Shown: one piece after another, positions 34,592 to 44,800 of the stretch
Layout: every line of letters starts with the position of its first letter
Position numbering within the stretch: position 1 is the first letter of the stretch
Assembly (NCBI RefSeq): GCF_000153805.1
Contig: NZ_DS022298.1
Span: 1,304,498-1,368,497 of the forward strand
Length of the DNA stretch: 64,000 nucleotides
Direction of reading: 5' to 3'
From: Synechococcus sp. BL107
Lineage (GTDB): Bacteria > Cyanobacteriota > Cyanobacteriia > PCC-6307 > Cyanobiaceae
The notes under the pieces: model-generated
Database searches by the model: none
Seen by the model: the letters and a program-made list of their open reading frames with translations, nothing else
Told to the model about the DNA's origin: nothing
Translations under genes and position numbers: made by a program

Positions 34592-35737
34592 ATGCAGAAC
34601 AGCTGGGATGTGATCGTGATTGGGGCAGGAGTTGCCGGTGGCTTGGCCGCCTTTGATTGTGCCCGTCGCGGACTACGAGTTTTGCTGGTCGAAAAACGTT
34701 CCTTCCCCCGCTGGAAGGTGTGTGGTTGCTGCTTTAACGCCAATGCCTTCGCAGCACTCACGGCCTCAGGCCTTCCGAACGTCTTTCATGATCAAGGTGC
34801 TGTGCCCCTCGATCAACTTCGTCTTGGTTGGGGTGGTAAGGCGCTCAAGCTTGACTTGCCAGGCGGTTGGGCACTTTCGCGGGAGCGCTTCGATCAGGCT
34901 TTGGTCGACGCGGCTGAGGCTGCTGGCGCAACAGTGCGCTTTCAAACCAGTGCCGTGCTTGAGGAGATCACTCCCGATGGGCGAATGGTGCGATTACGAC
35001 CGCCGGGTGATGCTCCCATTGAACGGATCAAGGCCCGTGTGGTGCTCGTTGCAGCCGGACTGCAGCACCAGGTGATGTCTCCGACCCATGCGGCCAGCTC
35101 GAGGAGCACGCCGGAATCGAGGCTTGGGGCAGGTTGCCTCATCAATGATGACGACGGTTCTTACGAGCCTGGGGCAATCCATATGGCCATTGGCCAGCGT
35201 GGCTATGTCGGCTTGGTTCGACGTGAGGATGGTGCTCTCAACCTTGCGGCCGCTTTCGACCGCGCTGTGGTCAAGTCGTCTGGCGGTGTGGTCCGTGCGG
35301 CAGAAGACGTTCTCTATCAAGCTGGCTTCCCCTTGCCTCGAAGCTTGGAGTCGTCTCGCTGGCAGTTAACTCCTGCGCTCACCCGTCGTGCTGGTCTGTT
35401 TGCAGGGGATCGCTTTTTGTTGCTTGGCGACGCGACCGGTTATGTGGAGCCTTTCACCGGTGAGGGCATGGCCTGGGCTCTTGCCGCTGGGGCGGCGGTT
35501 GCTCCTTTTGTGGAGGAAGCTCAGGGGGGATGGTCCGTGGATCTCGAGCGGCGTTGGCAAAGGAGGTTGGTGGATCTGACGATTAGCCGTCAACGGGTTT
35601 GCAGTGTGTTGTCGACGTTGTTGCGACAACCGCTCACCACAAACGCGTTGTTCAGCCTCGGGTGCCAATGGCCTGCGATCCCACAGCGCGTTATTCGCAG
35701 CCTCAATCGGGTGTCTCCCCTGATGGCGAGCTCCTAA
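34592..35737 (+). CDS. FAD-dependent oxidoreductase, geranylgeranyl-reductase-like
   Basis: A 381-residue flavoprotein with DVIVIGAGVAGGLAAFDCARRG at the N-terminus (the GxGxxG motif), KVCGCCFNANAF as in the geranylgeranyl-reductase branch, and the FAD-binding LLGDATGYVEPFTGEGMAWAL. These enzymes hydroxylate, oxidise or reduce lipid-like substrates. It begins 14 bp after the methyltransferase and ends 3 bp before the polyketide synthase, and should tailor the same product. Confidence 0.87.
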   Translation: MQNSWDVIVIGAGVAGGLAAFDCARRGLRVLLVEKRSFPRWKVCGCCFNANAFAALTASGLPNVFHDQGAVPLDQLRLGWGGKALKLDLPGGWALSRERFDQALVDAAEAAGATVRFQTSAVLEEITPDGRMVRLRPPGDAPIERIKARVVLVAAGLQHQVMSPTHAASSRSTPESRLGAGCLINDDDGSYEPGAIHMAIGQRGYVGLVRREDGALNLAAAFDRAVVKSSGGVVRAAEDVLYQAGFPLPRSLESSRWQLTPALTRRAGLFAGDRFLLLGDATGYVEPFTGEGMAWALAAGAAVAPFVEEAQGGWSVDLERRWQRRLVDLTISRQRVCSVLSTLLRQPLTTNALFSLGCQWPAIPQRVIRSLNRVSPLMASS

Positions 35738-35740
35738 TCC

Positions 35741-36832
35741 ATGCCTCTCATCCTTCATGGCATTGGTACGGCGGTGCCATCTCGGCGACTGAGCCAGGCA
35801 GACGCAGTGCAGGTGGCGCATCGGATCAATGCCGAAACCCCTGAGCAGACAAGGCTGTTATCGCGGATTTATCAGAAAACCAAGGTGCTCAGCCGTGGAA
35901 GTGTGCTGCTGGAGAAGGATGGAGACGATGGCACGATCCAGGAGCGTCTCAGTTTCTACGGCGCCGAAAGCCCGAGTACCGCCGAACGGATGCAGGCGTT
36001 TGATGATTACGCCGGTGGATTGGCTCTTGAGGCCGCTGCAAAGGCGTTAAGCGATAGCGATCTCTCAGCCGCTGCAATCACGCATCTCGTCACCGTTAGT
36101 TGCACCGGTTTTCAGTCGCCTGGTGTTGACCTGTATTTGATCGAAAAGCTCGCGCTAGCGCCGAGTGTTCAGCGGACCCATATCGGTTTCATGGGATGCC
36201 ACGGTGCCATGAATGGACTGCGTGTTGCCCACGCCTTTGCGGAGATGGATCCCAAGGCTGTTGTTCTGCTGTGCGCTGTAGAGCTTTGCAGCCTCCATAT
36301 GGCCTATGGCTGGCACCCAGAGAAGGTTGTTGCCAACGCTTTGTTTGCCGATGGAGCGGCTGCCGTTGTCGCCTCCGCCAATCCTTCCCCTACCCATCAG
36401 TCCTTAGCGTTGCGACGTAGTGGCTCGATGGTGATTCCGAATAGTGCAGATCTCATGCACTGGGAGATTGGTGATCACGGTTTTGCCATGGGCTTGTCGC
36501 CCCTTGTTCCTGAAACGGTTGGAGCTGCCTTGTTGCCTTGGCTGCGAGATTGGCTCAAAGAGCAGGCCATTGAGCTTGAAGCGGTGACGAGCTGGGCTGT
36601 GCATCCAGGGGGCCCAAAGATTCTTTCGACCTGTTCCGAGGTTTTGTCGCTAGAGCCGAACCTATTGCTCGATTCCAGAGCCGTTCTCCAGGATCATGGC
36701 AACATGTCGTCGGCAACAATCCTGTTCATCCTTGAGCGGTTGAGGCGGCGGGAATGTTCCGGTCCTTGTCTTGCACTGGCCTTTGGCCCTGGCCTAAGCG
36801 CCGAGGTGGCACTTTTCGATCGACAAGTGTGA
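35741..36832 (+). CDS. type III polyketide synthase (chalcone/stilbene synthase-like)
   Basis: A 363-residue enzyme with the complete catalytic triad: Cys153 in FMGCHGAMNGL, His288 in WAVHPGGPKIL and Asn321 in LQDHGNMSSATI. FGPGLSAEVALF near the end is the CoA-binding GFGPG-type loop, here starting with Ala. Type III synthases extend acyl-CoA starters with malonyl-CoA to pyrones, resorcinols or quinones. The methyltransferase-oxidoreductase-synthase order resembles operons making methylated alkylpyrones or alkylresorcinols in other bacteria. The product here is not predictable from sequence. Confidence 0.92.
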   Translation: MPLILHGIGTAVPSRRLSQADAVQVAHRINAETPEQTRLLSRIYQKTKVLSRGSVLLEKDGDDGTIQERLSFYGAESPSTAERMQAFDDYAGGLALEAAAKALSDSDLSAAAITHLVTVSCTGFQSPGVDLYLIEKLALAPSVQRTHIGFMGCHGAMNGLRVAHAFAEMDPKAVVLLCAVELCSLHMAYGWHPEKVVANALFADGAAAVVASANPSPTHQSLALRRSGSMVIPNSADLMHWEIGDHGFAMGLSPLVPETVGAALLPWLRDWLKEQAIELEAVTSWAVHPGGPKILSTCSEVLSLEPNLLLDSRAVLQDHGNMSSATILFILERLRRRECSGPCLALAFGPGLSAEVALFDRQV

Positions 36833-37058
36833 TTTTCATCTGAGGACGTTGATATGGATGTCGCTGGTGAACCAAACCTTTCTCCATGGTCAGGGGCATG
36901 GCCCAGTCGGATGGTTTGGAGCCTGCGGGAGAATTGGAAAGATCCGAGGGTGTCTGTGCCTCACCCGGTTCATTGACAAGGGCAGATCAACGCTGGCCTT
37001 CGTGGCTTACACAGCCACTATTTTGATTTGAGTTTTCTAAGGCAATTCTCATTTTCTA

Positions 37059-37074
37059 TCCCCTATGTGGGGGA
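37059..37074. promoter_or_regulatory. island operator, site A (upstream of rmuC)
   Basis: The inverted repeat TCCCC-TATGTG-GGGGA, 49 bp before the rmuC ATG. The same 5-6-5 arrangement occurs at 51998-52013 (one mismatch) and 53915-53930, always 49-52 bp before a start codon. Confidence 0.6.
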
Positions 37075-37123
37075 GGTCTAAGGGTCAAGTTAAGAAGAGA
37101 CTGGCAAAAGCAACGTTCTCTAA

Positions 37124-38563
37124 ATGGCCCCAATACTGCTCTTTATAACTGGCGTGCTTGCAGGCGTCATTGCTGGCTTCATCCTCAGCCGGGTGTTTAG
37201 CAAAGGCCGCAGCAGTGGTGGTTCTGGTGAAGCGCGCTTGCTGGAGGAGCGGTTGCTGAAGGCGGACCAGGGGTTAGAGCAATTCAGCAGGCAGCTTGAA
37301 CAACAAAGTGCTGACTTGCAGTCTGTGCAGCACGAAGCACAGCAGGCACGTGAATCTGCGGCTGTAAGCAATACGGAATTAAAAGGGGTCAGCCAAGAGC
37401 GAGATGCGCTCAAAGCTGCACATGCCACTGCTTTGGCTGCGATGGAGCAGATCAGACAGGAGAAGGAGTCTCTAAGCAAAAAAATGGCTGAGGTGGCAGA
37501 GCAGCTGCGTTCCCAAGAAAGTCAGACGCAATTTCTGGCGAAGGCCCGCACAGATCTCCTTACTCAATTCCGTTCATTGAGTGGACAGATGCTCGATGGC
37601 TCCCGTGATGCCTTGCTTAAGAGCACCAAGGAAACGGTGAGTGAACCGTTCGCGAAAGAAGTGCAACAGCTGCGCCAGCAGATGGAGGCTCTTCAAAAAG
37701 ACTCCAACGAAAAACTTGGCGTTCTGGCTCAAACAACGATGGACTTACGCCAGCGCAGCGAAGACGTACAAGGTGCAGCTCAACAGCTCACCTCCGCTTT
37801 GCGCTCACCGAATGTGAAGGGTCAGTGGGGGGAGGTGAACCTGCGCCGAATCCTTGAGTTCGTTGGGCTGATTAGCTACTGCGATTTTGATGAGCAGGTT
37901 CATATCGACACCAATGAAGGTGCTTACAGGCCGGATTGTGTGATCACAATTCCTGGGTCAAGGCGCTTGATTGTTGATTCCAAGGCACCGATTGAGAGCT
38001 ACCTCGATGCACTACAGGCGTCTGATGATGCACAACGAGAGGCTGCTCTGAGCCACCATTTGAAAAAGGTGCGTAGCCACATTGATCTGCTGAGCAAGAA
38101 GGATTACGCCGGCAAGCTCAGCGCCCTAGGCCAGGTGGTGGATGGGGTGGTTCTGTTCATCCCTGTGGAAGGTGCTCTGTCGATGGCGTTGGAGCGTGAT
38201 CCGCAGCTGCTGGAGTACGCCTTCAGCAAGAACATCATCCTCACCTTTCCCACCAGTCTGCTAGCGATCTTGAAAGGATTGGCGATGACGATCCAGCAGG
38301 CAGAGATCGCCAAAAACATTGATGAGATTCAGAGCAATGCAGTGGAACTGCACAAGCGCTTTACCGTCTTCATCGACAAGTTCAACGACATCGGCAGCAA
38401 TCTGAATCGCTTGAACAAGAGCTTCAATGCAGCGGTGGGTTCAGCGCAAAGCCGGCTGTTGCCGCAGGGTCGGCGTTTTGCCGAGCTGGCAGGGCAAAGC
38501 GGTGAGATTGATGTAGCTGATCAGATTGATGAGGTGGTACGGGAGATCCAGGCCGGTGAGTGA
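37124..38563 (+). CDS. rmuC: RmuC-family DNA recombination protein
   Basis: A 479-residue protein. A single N-terminal anchor (LLFITGVLAGVIAGFILSRVF) is followed by a coiled coil over residues 40-150 and the RmuC nuclease-like domain: SPNVKGQWGEVNLRRILEF, YRPDCVITIPGSRRLIVDSKAPI and FSKNIILTFPTSLLAILKG. The D-x-V and D-S-K pair resembles a restriction-endonuclease-type active site. RmuC limits inversions at short repeats in E. coli, and RmuC relatives are also found near defence genes. Its upstream palindrome matches those of the island operons and its 3' end faces the island helicase across 18 bp, so it is treated as an island member. Confidence 0.88.
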   Translation: MAPILLFITGVLAGVIAGFILSRVFSKGRSSGGSGEARLLEERLLKADQGLEQFSRQLEQQSADLQSVQHEAQQARESAAVSNTELKGVSQERDALKAAHATALAAMEQIRQEKESLSKKMAEVAEQLRSQESQTQFLAKARTDLLTQFRSLSGQMLDGSRDALLKSTKETVSEPFAKEVQQLRQQMEALQKDSNEKLGVLAQTTMDLRQRSEDVQGAAQQLTSALRSPNVKGQWGEVNLRRILEFVGLISYCDFDEQVHIDTNEGAYRPDCVITIPGSRRLIVDSKAPIESYLDALQASDDAQREAALSHHLKKVRSHIDLLSKKDYAGKLSALGQVVDGVVLFIPVEGALSMALERDPQLLEYAFSKNIILTFPTSLLAILKGLAMTIQQAEIAKNIDEIQSNAVELHKRFTVFIDKFNDIGSNLNRLNKSFNAAVGSAQSRLLPQGRRFAELAGQSGEIDVADQIDEVVREIQAGE

Positions 38564-38581
38564 TCTCAGCCGTTGTTGACG

Positions 38582-41500
38582 TTACGTCGAGTGATTTGAA
38601 GCTGCTGAAATTGTTTGCAAGAACTCTTCTCTGCTCATTGATGTTTCCCCTGTCGCGAGCTCTTCCATAGCCTTTGTTGGAAACAACGGACTCCCCGGCA
38701 CCCATAGCTCGCAGCTGTCGCTGTTGTCCTCGTAATAGGAGGCATTGCAGGTCACGCGCATTTCCTCATCGAGGCCGGGTTGGGTCCAGGCGAAGTCGTA
38801 GGCACCGATCGGTCGAGAGCTGCATCCCGGTGGCAGCAGCGACGGCTGTCTGAGGATCGCTTCGAGATCAGCCAGGGTGAGCGGTGAAGGCTGCAGGCTG
38901 TTCACCACTTCATGGATGGCATCAAGGTCCTGAAGGACATCATCAAGATCGAGGCCCTTGATCTCGGACTCCTGCTCCACAGCTGCCACCGCTGATGCCC
39001 TCGCCTTCTCCCGCTGATCACGGCCGACGAGGGTGGCCTGGGAGATGGAGCTGGAGGCCTTGGCCAGGATCGGCTGCAGCTTGCCCACAACCTGCTCGAA
39101 CATCGCAATCCGGCCTTTCAGCGCCCGATAAACATCGGCTTCCACAGTTCCATCGAGATGCAGGTTGACGATCTGCATCTGTTCATGGGTCTGGCCGATG
39201 CGGTCGATACGGCCGATGCGCTGCTCCACACGCATGGGGTTCCACGGCATGTCGTAGTTGATCAGGGCACCGCAGAACTGGAAGTTCAGGCCTTCGGCTG
39301 CTGCATCGGTGCAGAGCAGGATCTCGGCATTGCCTTCCTTGAAGCCCCGTTTGGTGGCCTCGCGGTTCAGGGCTTTCCAGACCCCGCCCTTCTGCAGGAT
39401 CTCTCCGCCGCGACCGGTAAAGGCCATCAGGCTGGTGCGCTCTGCGCTGATCAGCAGCTCCTTGAGGGCATCGACGGTGTCGGTGTACTGGGAGAAGACG
39501 ATCACCTGTTTGTAGCCCTGGTCCTGCATTTGCTCGATGGCCTTGAGGAACTCGGCCCCCTTGCTGTCGTGGCCGACCAGGGGCTTGGCCTGATCGAGCA
39601 GCACCCCGATGGCTTCGAGTTCCCCTTGGAGCGAGGGCTCCTGGAAGGCGCTCTGCATGCCCTCCAGGTCGAAGGACTGCTCGTCGCTGATGTCGTCGTC
39701 TTCTGCGGCAGCCGCGTCTTCCTCCAGCTGTTGCTGCTGGCCAGCCAGGCGCTTCTCCAAGGTGGAGACCAGGGCGGCCACGCTGCTGGCGAGGCGGCGC
39801 CGGTAGATCGTCATCACGAAGCCCACTGCCGATTTCTTCTGGCCGGTTGCCTGGGCGTACTGACTGGAGATGAAGCCCTCCACAGCGTCGTACAACGCAC
39901 GCTCCTGCGGCGTGCTCTCCAGGAAGCGGTCGTCCACGTGGCGAGTTCCGATGGCCAGATCCATCGATCCCTGCTGCTTGTAGGCCCGCAGCAGGTTGCG
40001 GCTGTGGCGGGAGATCAGCCCCTGCACAGGAGTCCAGCGTTTCGCCAGGGCAAGGGAGGCCTGGCGGATCTCGACACTGAGATTGCGGCGGGAGAGGGGG
40101 TCCCTGTCATTGAGGGCGCGCAGGGCCTTGCGTTTGCGCAGCGGCGTCCTACGCAGCTCTTCCGGCATGGCATTGTCCGGTGCCTCGCCAAACGCCGACA
40201 CACTGCTGCGCCACAACCCAGCCAGGTAGGCAAGTGTGGCCTCATCCGGGTTCTCCTTTTCCACCCACTCGAAGAACCTCTCGAAGGCGTCTTCGGTCCA
40301 CTCGGGGGGCATGCCCAGCAGGGCGAGCAGGTCCCACACTTCCAGCTCACTCACCTGCATGGGCGTAGCGGTGAGCAGCAGCAAGCCATTGGTGCGCTGG
40401 CTCAGCTGCTGCATGAGCTGCATCAGGGTGTTGGGGCGGAGGCGCTCGCCACCGCTGCTGCTGTTCTCCCGACGGGTGCGGGCGTGGTGGGCCTCATCGA
40501 GCACCACCAGGTCGTAGGGCTCGGCTTCCAGCAGATCTTTGTGGCGGTCGCGCCGCCGCATCAGGTGGCTGGAGACCAGCACGTAGGGCTCTGCTGTCCA
40601 ACTGCTCCGGTCTACCGGCCGAGAGAGCCCATCGGGACGGAAACGGGTGGGTTGCCAGTCGAGTGACTTGCCGCTGTAGATGGGCCAGTCGAGGCCAAAC
40701 TTCTCGCGCAGTTCCCGCTGCCACTGCTTGAGCACCGACGCAGGCGCCATCACCAGCATGCGGCGGGCACGGCCGCTCAACCAGGCCTGGCGGAGTAACA
40801 GGCCGGCCTGGACCGTTTTGCCGAGGCCCACCTCATCCGCGATCAGCAGCCTGGGCGGCCACTGCTGCCAGAGGCGCTGGAAAGCGCGCTGTTGGTGGGG
40901 CCAAGGAGTGACAGCACTGGTGCCTTCACCGACCCGTTCGGCTCCAGGCAGATCGCTAGCGGCGGCCTGGAGCACGTAGCTCCACACGATGCGGCGCCGT
41001 TCATCGATGTCGGGAACGATCTCAACGACGGGCTCTGGCTCTGGTGCTGGCAGATCGTTGAGGAAAGGTTTAAGGCGACGGGGCAGTGCCTGCTCGGACG
41101 GCGCATAAATGGCCAGTTGCTGGCGGATTGCCTCAGGGAGGGTGAAGGTTCGGGCGCCGGCGTCCTGGTTTTGCCAGAGCCGCAGAAAGCCGGCCTCCAG
41201 ATCATCAATGGCCTCGACACCACCGGGCTTCCAGGAGCAGAAGGTCTGGATGGTTTCGAAGTTGCTGGTCCAGCCGTTGGGGGTTTCGTTGACGCTGCCG
41301 CTGAATCCCAAACGCTGCCCGTGCTTGTCTTCGATCACGCCCTCCTTGGCGTGGAAGATGGCGCCGTCATTGACGATGTGCCCGTCGATGAGGGGCAGCC
41401 CTACGCGGATCTCCAGGTGGCCCCGGCTCACCAGCCACGCCAGGAGCTCGGCCCCGAGAGCGGCGTCACCTTGGCCACCCGGCTCAACACCTTCGAAGGG

Positions 41501-41812
41501 GAAGTGGGTTGAGAGGTGATCGGTGAGAACAGTTTCAGAGGGAGTTCCGGCTGCCAGAGCGGTGATGTCGGCTTCGCTTAGGAACACGCCGGTGATCAAC
41601 CGCATCTGGCCGCGGCCCAGGCCATCAGGTGACGCAGCCACCAGGTTTTCTACCCCCTCCAGTACCTGAAGCAGGGAGCGGCTGGTGAAGTAGCCGGTGA
41701 CGCGCCAGTAGCGGACGGCATCCATCAGGGCCGGTTTGTAGAAGCCCTCCAGCAGACTCTCCAGGGAGCTGCTGAAACGCCCTCTCCAGGTGTGATCGGC
41801 AAGGCCGGCCAT
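38582..41812 (-). CDS. PLD-nuclease-like / SNF2 helicase fusion of a DUF499-DUF1156 defence locus
   Basis: A 1076-residue protein. Residues 1-220 form a phospholipase-D-like domain with His154-Ala-Lys156 (FHAKEGV) and GSVNE at 172-176, the usual pattern of PLD nucleases on one half-site. Residues 300 to about 900 are a SNF2-type ATPase: DEVGLGKT at 326-333, DEAHH at 439-443, LLLTATPMQ, VFSQYTDTVDALKELL and QRIGRIDRIGQ. The tail is acidic. It resembles the BrxHII-type helicases of BREX type 3. It is the last gene of the operon, 6 bp after the methyltransferase. It may translocate on invading DNA and, if the PLD site is active, cut it. Confidence 0.9.
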   Translation of the reverse strand: MAGLADHTWRGRFSSSLESLLEGFYKPALMDAVRYWRVTGYFTSRSLLQVLEGVENLVAASPDGLGRGQMRLITGVFLSEADITALAAGTPSETVLTDHLSTHFPFEGVEPGGQGDAALGAELLAWLVSRGHLEIRVGLPLIDGHIVNDGAIFHAKEGVIEDKHGQRLGFSGSVNETPNGWTSNFETIQTFCSWKPGGVEAIDDLEAGFLRLWQNQDAGARTFTLPEAIRQQLAIYAPSEQALPRRLKPFLNDLPAPEPEPVVEIVPDIDERRRIVWSYVLQAAASDLPGAERVGEGTSAVTPWPHQQRAFQRLWQQWPPRLLIADEVGLGKTVQAGLLLRQAWLSGRARRMLVMAPASVLKQWQRELREKFGLDWPIYSGKSLDWQPTRFRPDGLSRPVDRSSWTAEPYVLVSSHLMRRRDRHKDLLEAEPYDLVVLDEAHHARTRRENSSSGGERLRPNTLMQLMQQLSQRTNGLLLLTATPMQVSELEVWDLLALLGMPPEWTEDAFERFFEWVEKENPDEATLAYLAGLWRSSVSAFGEAPDNAMPEELRRTPLRKRKALRALNDRDPLSRRNLSVEIRQASLALAKRWTPVQGLISRHSRNLLRAYKQQGSMDLAIGTRHVDDRFLESTPQERALYDAVEGFISSQYAQATGQKKSAVGFVMTIYRRRLASSVAALVSTLEKRLAGQQQQLEEDAAAAEDDDISDEQSFDLEGMQSAFQEPSLQGELEAIGVLLDQAKPLVGHDSKGAEFLKAIEQMQDQGYKQVIVFSQYTDTVDALKELLISAERTSLMAFTGRGGEILQKGGVWKALNREATKRGFKEGNAEILLCTDAAAEGLNFQFCGALINYDMPWNPMRVEQRIGRIDRIGQTHEQMQIVNLHLDGTVEADVYRALKGRIAMFEQVVGKLQPILAKASSSISQATLVGRDQREKARASAVAAVEQESEIKGLDLDDVLQDLDAIHEVVNSLQPSPLTLADLEAILRQPSLLPPGCSSRPIGAYDFAWTQPGLDEEMRVTCNASYYEDNSDSCELWVPGSPLFPTKAMEELATGETSMSREEFLQTISAASNHST

Positions 41813-41818
41813 GGCTGC

Positions 41819-44800
41819 CTAAACCTCAGCCAGTTCCGCGAGCACCATTTCCAGCTGCTTCGGTGCCGGCACCTCCTCCGCTAAGGCAAGCCGACGCAGG
41901 TTCTCCAGGGCTTCGAAGTCGGAGGCAGCAGGCGCAGCGGCCTTCACCGGATCAAAGCCGGTGTAGCGGGCTGAGAGGGGCAGCACCTCCAGCACGGCCT
42001 CCAGAGCAGTGAGGAAGTCGGCGCTGTTAGCCAGGCCGTTGTCATCGAGCAACTGCTTGGCAGCGTTGAGGTCGATGCTGCGGGCCCGATGGGCACAGTG
42101 GTGGATGGCATCGATCCAGGAGCGGGTGCCATCAGGGGAGCCGAGCTTGCCTTTGGTGGCGCGGGTGGAGCTGTCCCAAAGGATCAGGTTGCTGGTCTTC
42201 TTCTCGGCCAGCACACCCACCACGTCTTTATCAAGGTCGAGACCCACGACGCGAGCGAGGCGCAGGGCTTCATCGAACGGGAACTGCGGCGCCTCAAAGG
42301 CATCCCAGGCCAGCACGAACCACTCGGTGAGCGGATCGAGCTGAGCGCGGCGAGAGCCGGAGGTGAGCTTCTCCATCCGCCAGGCCTTCACCTCACGGCG
42401 AGCAGCATCAAGGGCGTCTTCAGGGGTGACGGCGTAGGGGTCGTCTTCCTTGAGCAGTTCATCGAGGGTGAGCTGAGCACGACCTCGCTTCTTTGTTTTT
42501 TCTTCGATGGGCTTGGGCTGGCCGCGCTTGATCGGCCAGTGCAGGGAGAACTCCTCCAGGGCCGGACCGAAACAGGAGAGGTAGAGGTCAACACCGCGAA
42601 TGCCACCGGCCTGGAACTGCTCGATGCGCTGGCGCACAGCCGCCTTCACGCGGGGTTCAAGGTCTTCCCAGTACTGCACCCCGTCTTCTAGCTTCTGATC
42701 AGGGCGTGGGCGGCACACTAGAAAGATCGTGCTGTTGGCGGCCGACTTGTCCTTGATGTGGAGCGAGCCCTCAGCCTCAGTGTTGATCGGCCAGGAGGCG
42801 GTGATGGCAAAGCCGGCATCGATCAGGCCCTTGGTCAGTGCATCCCAGGCCCCCGTGGCTTTGTGGGTGAACATCAGGGTCATCACACCGTCATCCTTAA
42901 GGACGCGGCGACATTCCGCGAAAATCTCGGCCATCTTCTGCTGGTAGTCGAGGCCAGCGAGAGCCTTCGCGCCCTTCTTGCCCTTGTGTAGGGCGGGGTT
43001 GGCAACGGCTTCGTTGTCTTTATCGGTGAGAGGCGCCATGAACAGCTCGGGGTAGAGCAGGCCAGCAGTGCGTTTGAGCCACACGTAGAAGAAATCGCTC
43101 AGCTCCGCATACATCACGTTGTCGTAATAGGGCGGGTCCATCACCACCGCATCTACCGTGCCGTCATCGAGGTGGTCCAGTGAATCACCGGAGCCGCAGG
43201 AGATCACCACCGGAGCTGTGGAGCTGGGCTGAGCTGTAGCCGTACTCGCTGAAAACAGGGGACCTGCGTCAGCGACCGACCCATTGTCTGGAGAGATGAG
43301 GTCGGTGAGCTCGCCGATGCACTTGGCCACCTGCCCGAAGGCCCAGTCGTAGCCGAGGCCCACGATCAATGGAGCCATCTCTGCATAGGACCACTTGAAT
43401 CCAAAGTCATGACTGTCAAAAGTGTTGACCATGACTTCGCGGCTCCTGTGCCAACGCGTCATCCGCGAGTTGTAATCGCGAAGCTTGTCGAGAGCGAGGG
43501 CGATGCAGCCGAAAGCGGATCGAGCGGTTTCTGTGAGCCCACCAGGCTTGGCCGATTCTTCATTCAGAAGCGCTCGGAAGATCTCCACGCTGGTGCCATG
43601 GCAGAGCAGCTGGCGGCGGGAGAACATTTTTGACCAGTGTGTGTCGCCTCTCTTTAGAGGTAAGTCAGTACCCACAGAATCCCCATGGTCCCCAGTTTTG
43701 TGGCCAGGGGGAATTTCCTCCGAAGGGATGCAATCCAGCGCTTCCCACTCCGGCAACTTCTCCGCCATGGCGGCTTCGATCGCGGCGCTGTTGTCGTCTT
43801 CCGGGAGTGGGGCTCGGTAGCCACGTTCCCACTTGTCTTTCTTGGGCTTGCCGGTTTTGGTGTACTGGGTGGGCAGCTTGTGCTTGAACACCACTGCATA
43901 CAACTGCTCTCCCATGTCACCGGCCTGAGCTTGGGCCTGTATCTGAGAGGCATCAATCACCCGGCCGCAGTCGGGATAGGGGCAGGTGGAATCGCCGCCT
44001 TTCACCGTGCCGTCACTCTGCTCGCCAGCACTGCCCACGATCACGAAGCTGCAGTGGCGACTGGCATCACCTGGGCCATCGCCCAACTGCGGCACCACCT
44101 TCACGCCAGTACCATTAGGCGCCAGCTTCCAGTTGGGAGACAGCGGCACCCTGCCGGCGCAGTATGGGCAGTGGATGGTGCGGGCCCAGAGGAAGCCATC
44201 AGGCCGGCAATCTGCTGAGGGTTCCGGTGGGAAAGCCCAGCTCAGGCGCTCGCGCACGCGGCTGGAGAGTTCATTGCCCAGCCGCTTCACCTCATCGACC
44301 AAGGCAGGGCCGAACTTCGCCGGCCACTCGAAGGTGGCCTTCTCCACAAGCACCGCCACGGGGTTGATGTCGTTGGCGAAGGTGGTGCAGCCCAGGCGCA
44401 GGGCCTCGAACGGGATCGCCCCGCCACCTGCAGTGGGATCGAGCACGGTTGGCCGAGAAATGCCGAGCTTCTGGGCTTCCTCTTGAAGCCAGAACAGCTC
44501 CTTCTCGCTGGGTGTGTGACTGAACGCACGGCTATAGCCGTAGGCGTTGGCACCGAGACGGACACCTTCACGCGTTGCTTTGGCGATCCGCTTCTTCGCC
44601 GCCACCGGATCCCCATGGATCCCGAGCATGTGCATGAACGTGCTTCGATCAGCATCGGCCGGCAGTAATGACGCCAACACCGCAGCCCGTGAAGCCACCA
44701 GCGGACGCCGCGCCCACCACACATGCAAGCGGTTCGGCGCCGGGAAGGGCGTCATCGGCGTCCGTTCACGCACGCCTTCGATGCCGATTTCGGCAATTGG

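Noticed and set aside
36849..37031. 60-codon frame between the polyketide synthase and rmuC
   Set aside because: TTG start, unusual composition and no conservation evidence.
39158..40666. 502-codon plus-strand open frame opposite the SNF2 helicase
   Set aside because: It is antisense to a gene with full helicase motifs. Long antisense frames are expected in GC-rich sequence, and its product shows low-complexity His/Gln/Leu runs without any domain.
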